Translations under genes and position numbers: made by a program
Source: Magnetofaba australis IT-1
Lineage (GTDB): Bacteria > Pseudomonadota > Magnetococcia > Magnetococcales > Magnetococcaceae
Reading direction: 5' to 3'
Assembly (NCBI RefSeq): GCF_002109495.1
Contig: NZ_LVJN01000018.1
Coordinates: forward strand, 124,001-188,000
DNA: 64,000 nt
Notes under the pieces: generated by a model
Told to the model about the DNA's origin: nothing
Seen by the model: the letters and a program-made list of their open reading frames with translations, nothing else
Databases searched by the model: none
In this document: positions 7,922 through 16,653 of the stretch, in pieces
Layout: each line of letters opens with the position of its first letter
Position numbering within the stretch: position 1 is the first letter of the stretch

Positions 7922-9466
7922 GTGTCTCAATTTACTGATCTGTCTCTGGCTACTCCCATTCTCAACGCCTTGAAAGAAAACGGTTACACCACCCCCACGC
8001 CGATCCAGGCCCAAGCCATTCCGCACCTGCTCAAACGGCGCGACCTGCTGGGCATCGCGCAGACCGGCACCGGCAAGACCGCGGCGTTCTCGCTGCCTCT
8101 GCTGGACCATCTGACGCGACATAAGAAACATCCCCGCGAGCGCTGTGTGCGCGCTTTGATCCTGACGCCCACCCGCGAACTGGCCTCGCAAATCGACGCC
8201 AATATCGCCAAATACGCCACCCACCTGCGCATCTCCCACTCGGTGGTGTTCGGCGGCGTGGGCCAGCGTCCGCAGATTCACGCGTTGCGACGCGGACAGG
8301 ATATTGTCACCGCGACCCCGGGCCGCCTGTTGGACCTGATGAATCAGGGCCACATCCGCCTGGATCAACTGGAGACCTTCATCCTGGATGAAGCCGACCG
8401 CATGCTGGACATGGGCTTCATCCACGACATCCGCAAAGTGGTGGCCAAACTGCCGCCCAAGCGCCATACGCTGCTGTTCTCGGCCACCATGCCCAAGGAT
8501 ATCGACGTCCTGGCGCAGACCCTGCTGCACAACCCCGAGCGGGTGGAGATCACCCCGCAATCCACCACCGTGGAGCGCATCGATCAACGTGTGATGCACG
8601 TGCGCAAGAATGATAAGCGCAACCTGCTGCTGCACGTGCTGGACAAAGAGCCGACGGAGGGGGTGTTGGTGTTCTCCCGCACCAAGCACGGCGCCGATCG
8701 CGTGGCGGAGTTCCTCAGCCGCAACTCGGTGTCGGCGGCGGCGTTGCACGGCAACAAGAGCCAGGGTCAGCGTGAACGGGCGCTGGCGCAGTTCCGCAAC
8801 AAGCGTCTGCGGGTGCTGGTGGCCACCGATATCGCCGCGCGCGGCATCGACGTGGTGGGTATCAGCCACGTGATCAACTTCGACCTGCCCAACGACCCGG
8901 AAGCCTACGTACACCGCATTGGCCGCACCGCCCGCGCTGGTCGCGATGGGGTGGCGATCTCCTTCTGCGATGCCGAGGAGGGCGGCGCGCTGCGCAGCAT
9001 CGAACGCGCCATCCGTCGTCGGGTGCCGGTGGATGCCGAACACGAGTTCCACATGGAGCCGGTGGCGGGCCAGGGCAAGTCGGAGCCGCGCACGGGCCGT
9101 CAGGCGCGCAGCGGCAACAAGGCCAAACGCAATCAAGCGCGTAAGCCGCACAGCGGCGGCGCGGGCGAGCAGGGACGCGCTCAAAGCGCCCATCATGCTC
9201 AGGGTGGCGCGCAGAGCGCCAAGTCCCATGCGGGCAATGGCCAGTCTGCCAAAGCGCAACAGCCGGGGGCCAAGTCGGCGCACAACAAACCGCGTTCGGC
9301 CAATGCGCAGAACACAGGTAAGCCGCAGCAGTCCGCTCAAGCGGGACAGGAATCTCGTGGCGGCAAACCGCGCAAGGAGGGGCATCATCCCGCCAACAAG
9401 GGCGCACAGCGTCCGGCGCGTCGTTCCGGCGCCCGTCGCGGCGCGGCGATGGCCAGCGCGGTCTGA
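7922..9466 (+). CDS. rhlE: DEAD-box RNA helicase, RhlE type
   Basis: 514 residues with a GTG start at 7922 behind GAAAGAAG. All helicase motifs are present: Q motif (F-T-D-L...P-T-P-I-Q, 4-29), Walker A A-Q-T-G-T-G-K-T (46-53), P-T-R-E-L-A, D-E-A-D near 156, S-A-T near 188, [11 protein letters not shown] and H-R-I-G-R-T-A-R near 332. The RecA-like core ends near residue 370. It is followed by a basic, low-complexity tail of about 140 residues rich in Gln, Ala, Ser, Lys and Arg, typical of RhlE proteins and probably RNA-binding. The role would be ATP-dependent RNA unwinding in ribosome assembly or RNA decay. Confidence 0.93.
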   Translation: MSQFTDLSLATPILNALKENGYTTPTPIQAQAIPHLLKRRDLLGIAQTGTGKTAAFSLPLLDHLTRHKKHPRERCVRALILTPTRELASQIDANIAKYATHLRISHSVVFGGVGQRPQIHALRRGQDIVTATPGRLLDLMNQGHIRLDQLETFILDEADRMLDMGFIHDIRKVVAKLPPKRHTLLFSATMPKDIDVLAQTLLHNPERVEITPQSTTVERIDQRVMHVRKNDKRNLLLHVLDKEPTEGVLVFSRTKHGADRVAEFLSRNSVSAAALHGNKSQGQRERALAQFRNKRLRVLVATDIAARGIDVVGISHVINFDLPNDPEAYVHRIGRTARAGRDGVAISFCDAEEGGALRSIERAIRRRVPVDAEHEFHMEPVAGQGKSEPRTGRQARSGNKAKRNQARKPHSGGAGEQGRAQSAHHAQGGAQSAKSHAGNGQSAKAQQPGAKSAHNKPRSANAQNTGKPQQSAQAGQESRGGKPRKEGHHPANKGAQRPARRSGARRGAAMASAV

Positions 9467-9490
9467 TTGACTCCGCACTGCTTTGACTCA

Positions 9491-9533
9491 GGGCGCGGGC
9501 AGTGGGATGAGAGAGATCCCGCCGCCCGCGCCC
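9491..9533. terminator. probable bidirectional terminator stem-loop
   Basis: GGGCGCGGGC (9491-9500) pairs with GCCCGCGCCC (9524-9533), and an inner GGGAT/ATCCC extends the stem. It lies between the convergent rhlE and TauE/SafE-type genes; a short T-rich tract follows on the plus side. Confidence 0.55.
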
Positions 9534-9559
9534 GAGTTGTTTGTGGGGGCAGGGCTTGG

Positions 9560-10330
9560 CTATCCGCTCCACAGCAGTTTGAGGATAAACAGCGCGCCGG
9601 TCACATAAAGGGCGCGGCGCACCCATGCGTCGCCCCGGGTGAGGGTGGTGTGGGCCCCCAGCCAGCCGCCGACCCACGCTCCCAACGCCAACGCCGCCCC
9701 GGCGCCCCAATCCACCTGCCCCTGACTGGCGAACACCGCCAGCGCCAGAAGCGTATAGATCAGCACAATAAACGATTTATGGAAGTTGACCCGCACCAGG
9801 TCCATGCCCATGACGCGGTGTAGCGCGGGCATGAGGATGAAGCCCACGCCGATCTGAATGAATCCGCCCCAGAACCCCGCGCCCAACATGGCGAGGTGGC
9901 CCCACAGCAGATTGCGCGGCGCCGGTGTGTGCGGCGTTTGCCCGTCGTCAGACGCCGCCGCCGACTCCTTGCGCCCGCTGGCCATGAGCAGCAGCACCCC
10001 CGCCATCACCCCCGCCAGCACGCGGTTGAACCACACCCCGTCCAGCTTAACCCCGATCATCGCCCCCAGCAGCGCGCCGATGCAGGAGACCGCCGACAGG
10101 GTGAGTCCCAGACGCCACTCGGCGCCGCCCAGGGTTTTATAAAACCGCAGCACCGCCGCCAGGCTCTGCGCCAACACGCCGATGCGATTGGTGCCATTGG
10201 CCATGGGCGCGGGCAGCCCCAGAAACAGCAACAGCGGCGCACTGATGAGGGAGCCGCCGCCGGCAATGGTGTTGATCCAGCCCATGGCGACCCCCGCCAG
10301 CGCCAGCAGCGCCATCTGCCAGTGGGCCAT
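9560..10330 (-). CDS. TSUP family (TauE/SafE-type) anion permease
   Basis: 256 residues with about eight hydrophobic helices in two halves. The N-terminal half has I-N-T-I-A-G-G-G-S-L-I-S, the glycine-rich signature of the sulfite exporter TauE/SafE family; the second half repeats it as F-I-Q-I-G-V-G-F-I. TSUP proteins move sulfite, sulfoacetate or related anions across the inner membrane. The start is 6 bases after the stop of the TRAP permease gene, so it is almost certainly the third gene of a TAXI-TRAP operon. That link suggests a sulfur-containing organic anion as the imported substrate, but no sulfonate-degrading enzyme is nearby. Confidence 0.85.
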   Translation of the reverse strand: MAHWQMALLALAGVAMGWINTIAGGGSLISAPLLLFLGLPAPMANGTNRIGVLAQSLAAVLRFYKTLGGAEWRLGLTLSAVSCIGALLGAMIGVKLDGVWFNRVLAGVMAGVLLLMASGRKESAAASDDGQTPHTPAPRNLLWGHLAMLGAGFWGGFIQIGVGFILMPALHRVMGMDLVRVNFHKSFIVLIYTLLALAVFASQGQVDWGAGAALALGAWVGGWLGAHTTLTRGDAWVRRALYVTGALFILKLLWSG

Positions 10331-10336
10331 GGCGTT

Positions 10337-12445
10337 TCAGCCTGGGACGGGTGATGTGGCCAAGCGGGCGCGCTGCTGACGCAGCAGCAGGGCGGCGAAG
10401 GCGATCAATACAGCCGCCGCCGCTACATGGGCCAGCAGCGGCAGAGGCCATAGCAGGGCCAGCGCCAGCAGCGTCATCAACGCGCGGGCGGGAATGCCCA
10501 GCGGCGCGCGGAAGTGTCCCTGCATGGCCGAGGCGAAGGCGTAGAGACCCAGCAGGGCGAACGCGCCCACCTCCAGCGCAGAGAACCAACCGCCGGTGAG
10601 GATCGGCGTATAGGCGAACAGCACCGGCACCACATAGAGCCCCTTGGCCAGCTTCCAACTGGTGAAGCCGGTGGCCATGGGCGGGGTCTTGGCGATGGTG
10701 GCGGCGGTAAACGAACAGAGGCACACCGGCGGGGTGACGTTGCTGTCCTGCGACAGCCAGAAGATGATCATGTGCGCGGCCAGCAGTTGCAGCGTGAGCA
10801 CCTGCTCATCCACCAGCATGGGGCGCAGCAGGGCGACATTCTCCACCGCCATGCTCTCAATCAGCGCCAGCGCCTGCTCATAGTTCAGCCCTTGATCCAG
10901 CAGCGGCAGGGCGTCGGGCGCGGCCAGCATCAGCACCGCCTTGGGCGCATCGCCCAGATTGCCCGCCGCCAGGACTTGCGCCATCTCGCCATTGGCCATC
11001 AGCGCGAACAGCGCCGGGGCCGAGAGGGTCGCCAACACAATGTAGGAGGCGGTCACCGGCAGCCCCATGCCCAGCACCAGCGAGGCCAGCGCCACCAGCA
11101 CGATGGCGATGAGCAGGGAGCCCCCCGCCCATTCGGTGATCATCAAGGAGAAGGTGTTGCCGATGCCCGCCGTGGCGATGACGTTGACCACCAGTCCCAC
11201 CGCGCACAGCAGCACCGCAGTGGTGACCATGTTGCGCGCGCCCATGGCCAGGGCGTCCAGCACCGCGCGCGGCCCCATCTTCTTGGGCGTGAACCAGGAG
11301 GAGACGATCACCGCCAGAATGGCGAAGGCGCCCGCATAGACCGGGGTGAAGCCCCACATCAGCATGCCGATGAGCAGGGTCACCGGGACCACAAAGCTCA
11401 GGCCGTCGCGAAACAGCAGCGGCAGGATTGCCGGACCCGCTTCCACCGGCTGAGTCAGTCCCTGTTTGAAGGCTTCAAAGCGGATGTAGAACGCCAGCGA
11501 GAAGAAGTAGAGCAGCGCCGGGATCAGGCTCACCGCCACAATAGTTCCATAGTCGATCTGGGTGTAGCTGGCCATGACGAAGGCACCCGCGCCCATGATG
11601 GGCGGCATCAACTGCCCGCCGGTGGAGGCGGCGGCCTCCACCCCGGCGGCGAAACGCGCCGGAAAGCCGGCCTTTTTCATCATCGGGATGGTGATGACGC
11701 CGGTGGAGGCGGTGTTGGCGATGGCCGAGCCGCTAATGGTGCCGGTCAGCCCTGAGGCGATCACCGCCACCACGCCGGGACCGCCCACCATGCGCCCAGC
11801 CAGGGCGCGGGAGAGATGAATGACGAAATCCCCAGCGCCGGAGCGCAGCAGGAATGCGCCAAACAGAATGAACATGAATACAAAGGTGGCGGAGATGCGC
11901 GCAATGGAGCCGAACAGGGCGTCATCGCCATAGATGCTGCGAAACAGGGTGGTCTCCAGGCTGAGTCCGGCAAAGCGGAACACGCCGGGGATCAACTCCC
12001 CCCACCAAGTGATATAACTTAATGAAAGAATAATCAGAACCGGGATGATCCAGCCGGTGGCGCGGCGGGTGTATTCAATCGCCGCCACAATCACCAGCAC
12101 GCCGAAAATCCAGTCGCTGGCGATGAGCTTGACGCCGCGCGCATAGATGGGGTCCTGGGCGAAGATCAGATAGATGGCCGCGCCGCTGGTGAGCAGGGCG
12201 AAGGCGATGTCGAATTTACGCCAACGGGCGTTGGCCAGCGGATTGAGCAGGCCGCACAGCAGGGCGAAGCCGGCAAAGTGGATGATGTTCATATCCTGCG
12301 CATCCACATTGCCAAAACTATTGAACCAGAAGTGCAGCGCCGCCAGCGCCGCGCAGAGCCAGTAGATCAGGCGGTTTTGCCGCAATGTCGCCACTTCGGC
12401 GGCGATGCTCTCGGGCACAGGACTCCAACCTGTGGTCACACCCAT
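10337..12445 (-). CDS. TRAP transporter permease, fused 4TM/12TM (DctQM-type)
   Basis: 702 residues and very hydrophobic. The small DctQ-like membrane domain and the large DctM-like domain are fused, the arrangement normally paired with TAXI receptors. DctM-like features include the G-L-T-G-T-I-S-G-S-A-I-A-N-T-A segment near residue 235 and G-M-G-L-P-V-T-A-S-Y near 480. It is a secondary transporter that uses an ion gradient and takes substrate from the periplasmic receptor encoded just upstream. AGGAG precedes the ATG at 12445. A stem-loop separates it from the receptor gene. Confidence 0.9.
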   Translation of the reverse strand: MGVTTGWSPVPESIAAEVATLRQNRLIYWLCAALAALHFWFNSFGNVDAQDMNIIHFAGFALLCGLLNPLANARWRKFDIAFALLTSGAAIYLIFAQDPIYARGVKLIASDWIFGVLVIVAAIEYTRRATGWIIPVLIILSLSYITWWGELIPGVFRFAGLSLETTLFRSIYGDDALFGSIARISATFVFMFILFGAFLLRSGAGDFVIHLSRALAGRMVGGPGVVAVIASGLTGTISGSAIANTASTGVITIPMMKKAGFPARFAAGVEAAASTGGQLMPPIMGAGAFVMASYTQIDYGTIVAVSLIPALLYFFSLAFYIRFEAFKQGLTQPVEAGPAILPLLFRDGLSFVVPVTLLIGMLMWGFTPVYAGAFAILAVIVSSWFTPKKMGPRAVLDALAMGARNMVTTAVLLCAVGLVVNVIATAGIGNTFSLMITEWAGGSLLIAIVLVALASLVLGMGLPVTASYIVLATLSAPALFALMANGEMAQVLAAGNLGDAPKAVLMLAAPDALPLLDQGLNYEQALALIESMAVENVALLRPMLVDEQVLTLQLLAAHMIIFWLSQDSNVTPPVCLCSFTAATIAKTPPMATGFTSWKLAKGLYVVPVLFAYTPILTGGWFSALEVGAFALLGLYAFASAMQGHFRAPLGIPARALMTLLALALLWPLPLLAHVAAAAVLIAFAALLLRQQRARLATSPVPG

Positions 12446-12472
12446 AGCGGGCTCCTCATACAGAGGGTGAAG

Positions 12473-12507
12473 CGACCGCCCGCCGTGTTGATGGCGACGG
12501 GCGGTCG
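12473..12507 (-). promoter_or_regulatory. intercistronic stem-loop between receptor and permease genes
   Basis: CGACCGCCCG (12473-12482) pairs perfectly with CGGGCGGTCG (12498-12507) around a 15-base loop, eight bases before the receptor stop codon region. There is no T-run, so it is more likely an mRNA-stabilising or partial attenuation hairpin that keeps receptor expression above permease expression. Confidence 0.55.
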
Positions 12508-12514
12508 TCAGCGC

Positions 12515-13531
12515 TTAGTCGACGATCAGATGCGGCGGGATCTTCACGCCCGCCTCTTTATAGTATTTGACCGCGCCTCTGTGCAGCGGAACCGGCAGCC
12601 CCGCCAGCGCTTTTTCCAGCGCCATGGCCTTGGTGGCGGAGTGAATCGCCTGCAGGAACGGCAGGTTTTCGTAGATGGTCTTGGTCAGCAGATAGACAAA
12701 CTGCTCATCCACGTCGGCGTGGGTGGCCAGGAAGTTGGGTTGGGCGATGGTGTGCCAATCCGCCGTCTGTCCCGGATAGGTTCCGGCCTTGATCAGGTAC
12801 GGCGTCCACAGGCCCAGGCCGCCATCGGCTTTCTTGGCCAGCTCGGGGCTGAAGTTGAGCGGGGTGATCTTGTTGCCTGCCGAGGCAAACAGTTTGGTGA
12901 TGGCGCCCGTGGGCACGCCCGCCGGGGTGTTGACCCCCGCCACGCGGCCATCCTGCAGCGCCTCGGCTGAGGGGCCGTAACCGGCGTACATCAGGTCGTA
13001 GTCGTTATCGATGTCCACGCCCAGATTGCCGAAGATCTTGCGGTTGGAGCCGATGGTGCCAGAGTTCTTCTTGCCCAGCGCCATCTTCTTGCCTTTGACC
13101 GCCATCACGTCGGCGGCGGTTCCGGTTTTGGCGTACTCCTTATCCAGCACGATCTGCTCGACGTTCTGCCACAGCATGGTGACCGAGCGCAGGTGAGTCT
13201 GCTTACCGGATTTGGCCACCGGGCCGGTGCCATTCCAGGCGTAGGAGCCGAACAGACCTTGCAGAATGGCGAATTGGGCCTCTTTTTCGCGGATCAGCTT
13301 GACGTTCTCGCCGGAACCAGCGGAGTTGATGGCGGACATGCCCATTTTGTGTTTGGGCTGAATCTTCACTTTGGTGAGGGTGGCCAGGGCGACGCCGACG
13401 GGGTAGTAGGTGCCGCCGGTGCTGGCGGTGGCCAGCAGAAAATCCTGGTTGGCGCGCGCGTTGGGCGCTCCGGCCAGGGCCACCGAGGCCGCGACCACGG
13501 CGCTCAGAGCAATCTTTCCGAGTAATCGCAT
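12515..13531 (-). CDS. TAXI family TRAP solute-binding receptor
   Basis: 338 residues. The ATG at 13531 is preferred over one six bases upstream because AGGAG is then seven bases away. A signal peptide (MRLLGKIALSAVVAASVALA, cleavage near A-N-A-R-A-N) directs it to the periplasm. The mature start F-L-L-A-T-A-S-T-G-G-T-Y-Y-P-V-G is the classic TAXI signature (T-G-G-x-Y-Y-P-x-G). TAXI receptors bind organic acids or amino acids and deliver them to the fused TRAP permease. The substrate is unknown here. It is first in an operon with the permease and a TauE/SafE-type exporter. Confidence 0.93.
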   Translation of the reverse strand: MRLLGKIALSAVVAASVALAGAPNARANQDFLLATASTGGTYYPVGVALATLTKVKIQPKHKMGMSAINSAGSGENVKLIREKEAQFAILQGLFGSYAWNGTGPVAKSGKQTHLRSVTMLWQNVEQIVLDKEYAKTGTAADVMAVKGKKMALGKKNSGTIGSNRKIFGNLGVDIDNDYDLMYAGYGPSAEALQDGRVAGVNTPAGVPTGAITKLFASAGNKITPLNFSPELAKKADGGLGLWTPYLIKAGTYPGQTADWHTIAQPNFLATHADVDEQFVYLLTKTIYENLPFLQAIHSATKAMALEKALAGLPVPLHRGAVKYYKEAGVKIPPHLIVD

Positions 13532-13727
13532 TGTCATTCTCCTAAAAGGCGCAAACGTCTTACGGTGGTTGCCTCACAATTCGAAATGTAGGCGATGTTG
13601 GTTTGATCATAGTGGTATTATGTGCGTCGGGTCTAGCGTGTTTTCCCTTTGATTCCATTACAGTAGATTCCTGTAAATGCGCCAGAAGCGATTTGCAGGG
13701 GGTGGCCGGGTTGGTGGGCGGCGTCTT

Positions 13728-14684
13728 ATGCAGCAGTTTTGGTCCTCAATTTGGTTTGTCGCCCAGGTCACAGGGCCAATTTTTTTGTTGGTGGCCCTGG
13801 GCGCCTGGTTGCGCGTGATCAAGGTGATCGACGAGCGCTTTGTGGAGGATTCGGCGCGGGTGGTGTTTCGCGTGGCGCTGCCCACGCTGATTTTCATGGC
13901 GATTGCCAAAACCGACCCGTCGGAGCTGATGCGCCCGGCGGTGCTAGGCTGTTTTGTGGCGGCGACATTGGCGAGTTTTGGCGGGGTTTTCTGGATCAGC
14001 GGGCAGTTCCGCATGGCGGCGGCGGATCGCGCCGCCTTCGTGCATGGGGCGTTTCGCAGCAACTACGGCATCTTCGGCCTGGCCATTGGACTGAACAGCT
14101 TTGGCCAGGAAGCTTTGGTGGTGGGGTCAGTGATCCTGGCGCTGCTGATCCCGCTGTATAACATCCTGGCGGTGGTGTCGCTGACGCTGCCGTTTCATCA
14201 AACCCATGCGCTGTCATGGCGCGACATGCTCAGGCAGATCGTCGGCAATCCGCTGATCATCGGCGTGTTGGCGGCGCTGCCGTTCAGTCTGTTGCAAATT
14301 CCGCTGCCGCTGCTGGCCACCCGCACCGGCGACTATCTGGCCAATCTGACCCTGCCGCTGGCGCTCATCGGCATCGGTGGTTCCCTCACCTTGGCGGGGT
14401 TGCGAGAAGCGGGGGTGAAATCCACTATCGCCGCCCTCATCAAAACCGTCGCCCTACCGCTCATTCTCACCCCAGTGGCCATCGCGCTGGGGTTTGTGGG
14501 GGTGGAGTTGGGCATGCTCTATCTGGCCTTCGCTGCGCCCACCGCCGCCGCCAGCTTCCCTATGACCCGCGCCATGGGCGGCAATGGCGAGATGGCCGGT
14601 CAGATCATCGTGGTCAGCACGCTGGCCTCGGCGTTCACCCTGGGCGCCGGGCTCTTCATCCTGCGTTGGGGCGGCTGGATTTGA
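13728..14684 (+). CDS. AEC family (auxin efflux carrier-like) permease
   Basis: 318 residues from the ATG at 13728; an in-frame ATG at 13677 would add 17 basic, non-family residues, and neither has a strong ribosome-binding site. Ten hydrophobic helices in two five-helix halves. Features fitting the AEC/BASS fold are G-P-I-F-L-L-V-A-L-G at the N-terminus, F-R-S-N-Y-G-I-F-G-L-A near residue 115 and A-P-T-A-A-A-S-F-P-M near 285. AEC proteins export or import small organic acids such as malate. It is divergent from the TAXI-TRAP operon and convergent with marR, 21 bases away. Confidence 0.85.
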   Translation: MQQFWSSIWFVAQVTGPIFLLVALGAWLRVIKVIDERFVEDSARVVFRVALPTLIFMAIAKTDPSELMRPAVLGCFVAATLASFGGVFWISGQFRMAAADRAAFVHGAFRSNYGIFGLAIGLNSFGQEALVVGSVILALLIPLYNILAVVSLTLPFHQTHALSWRDMLRQIVGNPLIIGVLAALPFSLLQIPLPLLATRTGDYLANLTLPLALIGIGGSLTLAGLREAGVKSTIAALIKTVALPLILTPVAIALGFVGVELGMLYLAFAAPTAAASFPMTRAMGGNGEMAGQIIVVSTLASAFTLGAGLFILRWGGWI

Positions 14685-14705
14685 CGCGGCGCAGGCAACT
14701 CAACT

Positions 14706-15233
14706 CTACGTCTTAGCCGCGCTCGGCGTTGCGTTGCTCTCCAACGCTTCCACCAGTCGGGTCAAGAGGGTGATCATCGTCTCCATCTGCTTGGGCGTAA
14801 GCCCCTGCTCCAGCAGTTCGCCATCGGAACGCAGCACGTGGGCCATGGCCCGCTCGATGCGTGCGCCGCCCGCTGGGGTGAGACGCACCGGCTTGCTGCG
14901 GCGATCCTGATCGCTCACGGAACGGGTGATCAGATCACGCCCCTCCAGTCGCGTCAGCGCCTTGGTCAGCCCACCCGAGGTGATCTGCAAAAACGCGCAC
15001 AGATCGTTGGGCGTCAATTGGTGGGGCGGCGACTCGCGCCGCAACATCGCCAGAATCTGAAATTCGGTGAAGTCCAAAGCCTCCTCACGGGCGCAGCGTT
15101 CGGCGTTGGCGCGGATGATGGCGTTGAGACGGAACACGCGCAGCATCATGCGCGACACCGGCGTGACCGAGTCTGGCCAGTTCTGCTCCATCTGCTGAAA
15201 AAGTGACGCAACTGATCGGCTGTCAATGGTCAT
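14706..15233 (-). CDS. MarR family transcriptional regulator
   Basis: 175 residues with the MarR winged-helix layout: N-terminal dimerisation helices (about 25-65), F-T-E-F-Q-I-L-A-M-L-R-R (56-67), the recognition helix region L-Q-I-T-S-G-G-L-T-K-A-L-T-R-L, and the wing with D-Q-D-R-R-S-K-P-V-R-L-T (D-x-R is the family hallmark). It would bind a palindromic operator and respond to a small ligand. It is divergent from a DUF4405 membrane protein gene; the shared 116-bp gap contains two direct copies of a dyad that are good operator candidates, so autoregulation and control of the neighbour are likely. Confidence 0.88.
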   Translation of the reverse strand: MTIDSRSVASLFQQMEQNWPDSVTPVSRMMLRVFRLNAIIRANAERCAREEALDFTEFQILAMLRRESPPHQLTPNDLCAFLQITSGGLTKALTRLEGRDLITRSVSDQDRRSKPVRLTPAGGARIERAMAHVLRSDGELLEQGLTPKQMETMITLLTRLVEALESNATPSAAKT

Positions 15234-15269
15234 GAATCCTCCTTTGATACAGCATATTTTGCCACAAAA

Positions 15270-15319
15270 TATCTTGCAAGGAAGATAATTGCCGCGCTAT
15301 ATAGCTTCTCAGGAAGATA
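15270..15319. promoter_or_regulatory. tandem dyad, candidate MarR operator
   Basis: Copy one is TATCTT-N6-AAGATA (15270-15287), a perfect dyad. Copy two is TAGCTT-N6-AAGATA (15302-15319). The centres are 32 bases apart, three helical turns, and the right arm GGAAGATAATT is identical in both. They lie between the divergent marR and DUF4405 genes. Confidence 0.55.
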
Positions 15320-15349
15320 ATTACAGGCAAATTGGCAGGGAGATCCGAG

Positions 15350-15838
15350 ATGAAAAATCTGAAAACGCGGCAGTGGTCCACGCCGCTGGTGATTATGGCG
15401 GGCGTGTTTGTTGCGGTGACCGGCGTGTTGCTGTTTTTCCATCTGGGCGGCGCGGCGCGGGAGGCCCATGAGTGGATCGGTCTGGCCATGGCGGCGGGCA
15501 TTCTGTTTCACGTCCTCAACCATTGGGGGACGTTCACCAGTTATTTTTCGCAGAAGCTGGGCGCAGGCGTGATGGGCGGCGTGGCGCTGGTCGCCATCGG
15601 CTTGGTGCTGGGCGGCGCGCTGAATAGCAGGCCCAATCCCAAAGGGTTTGTGCTGGACGCCTTCCTCTCGGCGCCGTTGGCGCAGGTGGCCGGAGTGTTG
15701 GGCAAATCGTCCCAGGAGTTGGCGGCGCAGTTGGGCGCGCAGGGGATCACGGTGGATGGGGATGCGCTCTCCATCAAGCAGATTGCCCGGGCCAACGCCA
15801 TGGAGCCGTTTCATCTGGTGGAGAAGCTGGCGCGCTGA
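15350..15838 (+). CDS. DUF4405-type membrane protein
   Basis: 162 residues from the ATG at 15350, with GGGAGA just upstream. Three hydrophobic segments (about 12-32, 43-63 and 75-95). The first two enclose conserved His residues in L-L-F-F-H-L and H-E-W-I-G-L...F-H-V-L-N-H-W, a pattern shared by DUF4405 proteins and cytochrome b561-like haem-binding helices. The C-terminal 60 residues are soluble and predicted helical, ending in a segment like a small helix-hairpin domain (about 110-160). Function is unknown; haem or quinone chemistry in the inner membrane is inference. Probably controlled by the divergent MarR regulator. Confidence 0.65.
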   Translation: MKNLKTRQWSTPLVIMAGVFVAVTGVLLFFHLGGAAREAHEWIGLAMAAGILFHVLNHWGTFTSYFSQKLGAGVMGGVALVAIGLVLGGALNSRPNPKGFVLDAFLSAPLAQVAGVLGKSSQELAAQLGAQGITVDGDALSIKQIARANAMEPFHLVEKLAR

Positions 15839-15865
15839 TGGCGGCTTGGCGGGCGGAAAATAAAA

Positions 15866-15910
15866 ACGCCGGATGGTCGTGGGAACATCCGGCGTGACTC
15901 TCTTTATTAT
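15866..15910. terminator. bidirectional terminator
   Basis: ACGCCGGATG (15866-15875) pairs perfectly with CATCCGGCGT (15886-15895). The stem is followed by CTCTTTATTATTT on the plus strand and preceded by an A-rich run, so it can serve both convergent genes. Confidence 0.8.
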
Positions 15911-15917
15911 TTGGCGA

Positions 15918-16643
15918 TTAGCGCTTGTCTTTGCAGCGCCAGTACCACAGTTCGCGCCAGAACTGGAAGTAGTAGGCCCCGCCCCAGCGCCAGATCTGCA
16001 GTTTGCGTTCGCCGCCGATGCGCTCCGGCTCGCCCACGCCCACTTCGCCGATGCGCTTCTTGCACTTGGCGGCCCGCACGGAGAGCAGGGGCTCCCAGCT
16101 GATGATGGTGTTGAACAGCTTCTCGGGCAGCAGGTAGGACTCCTCTTTGTGCAGGTCCAGCTCCTCAATGAGGCTATAGCGGAAGGCGCGATAGATCACC
16201 ATGGCGTCGGTGTACTTGCCGCCGTGCAGCAGGTTGATGGTGCCGGTGAACAGCCAGTTGCCGAAGCCGGTGATCAGGTCGTCGTCATCGCTCTTGGCGT
16301 CGCCCTTGTAGCGCGAGCCGATCACCATGTCGTAGCCCTCTTTCATCATGTCCAGCACGTCGGGCAGGCGATCCATGGGGCAGTTGCCGTCGGGGCTGAC
16401 GGTGACAATGACGTCGCCTTTGATGATGTTGGCTTCCAATAGGTCCAGATAGGCAAAGCGGATGCCTTTGCGCTTTTGCACAAACACTTCGTAGCCAGCT
16501 TGGCGGCACCATTCGATGGTGCCGTCGGTCGAGCCGCCATCCACAATAATGATCTGATCAACCCATTCGGGTTTGATTTGCGGCATAATCGCCTGCACGC
16601 CGTCAATTTCATTGAGCGTGAGGGCCAGAAGCGTCACTTTCAT
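15918..16643 (-). CDS. family 2 glycosyltransferase (DPM1/DPG-synthase type)
   Basis: 241 residues. The GT-A fold N-terminus M-K-V-T-L-L-A-L-T-L-N-E is followed by I-I-V-D-G-G-S-T-D-G-T (nucleotide site) and S-P-D-G-N (92-97 region, the metal-binding DxD equivalent), then G-S-R-Y-K-G, the acceptor-loop motif seen in polyprenyl-phosphate sugar synthases. There is no C-terminal membrane anchor; the tail is Trp/Tyr-rich. It probably makes a polyprenyl-linked sugar or decorates a surface glycan. Its ribosome-binding site overlaps the stop of the TVP38-like gene 10 bases upstream, so the two form an operon. Confidence 0.82.
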   Translation of the reverse strand: MKVTLLALTLNEIDGVQAIMPQIKPEWVDQIIIVDGGSTDGTIEWCRQAGYEVFVQKRKGIRFAYLDLLEANIIKGDVIVTVSPDGNCPMDRLPDVLDMMKEGYDMVIGSRYKGDAKSDDDDLITGFGNWLFTGTINLLHGGKYTDAMVIYRAFRYSLIEELDLHKEESYLLPEKLFNTIISWEPLLSVRAAKCKKRIGEVGVGEPERIGGERKLQIWRWGGAYYFQFWRELWYWRCKDKR

Positions 16644-16653
16644 GGGAAGCCTT

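Noticed and set aside
10514-11755. 413-codon open frame antisense to the TRAP permease gene
   Set aside because: His/Gln/Arg/Gly-rich shadow of a hydrophobic protein gene, without a ribosome-binding site or family features.
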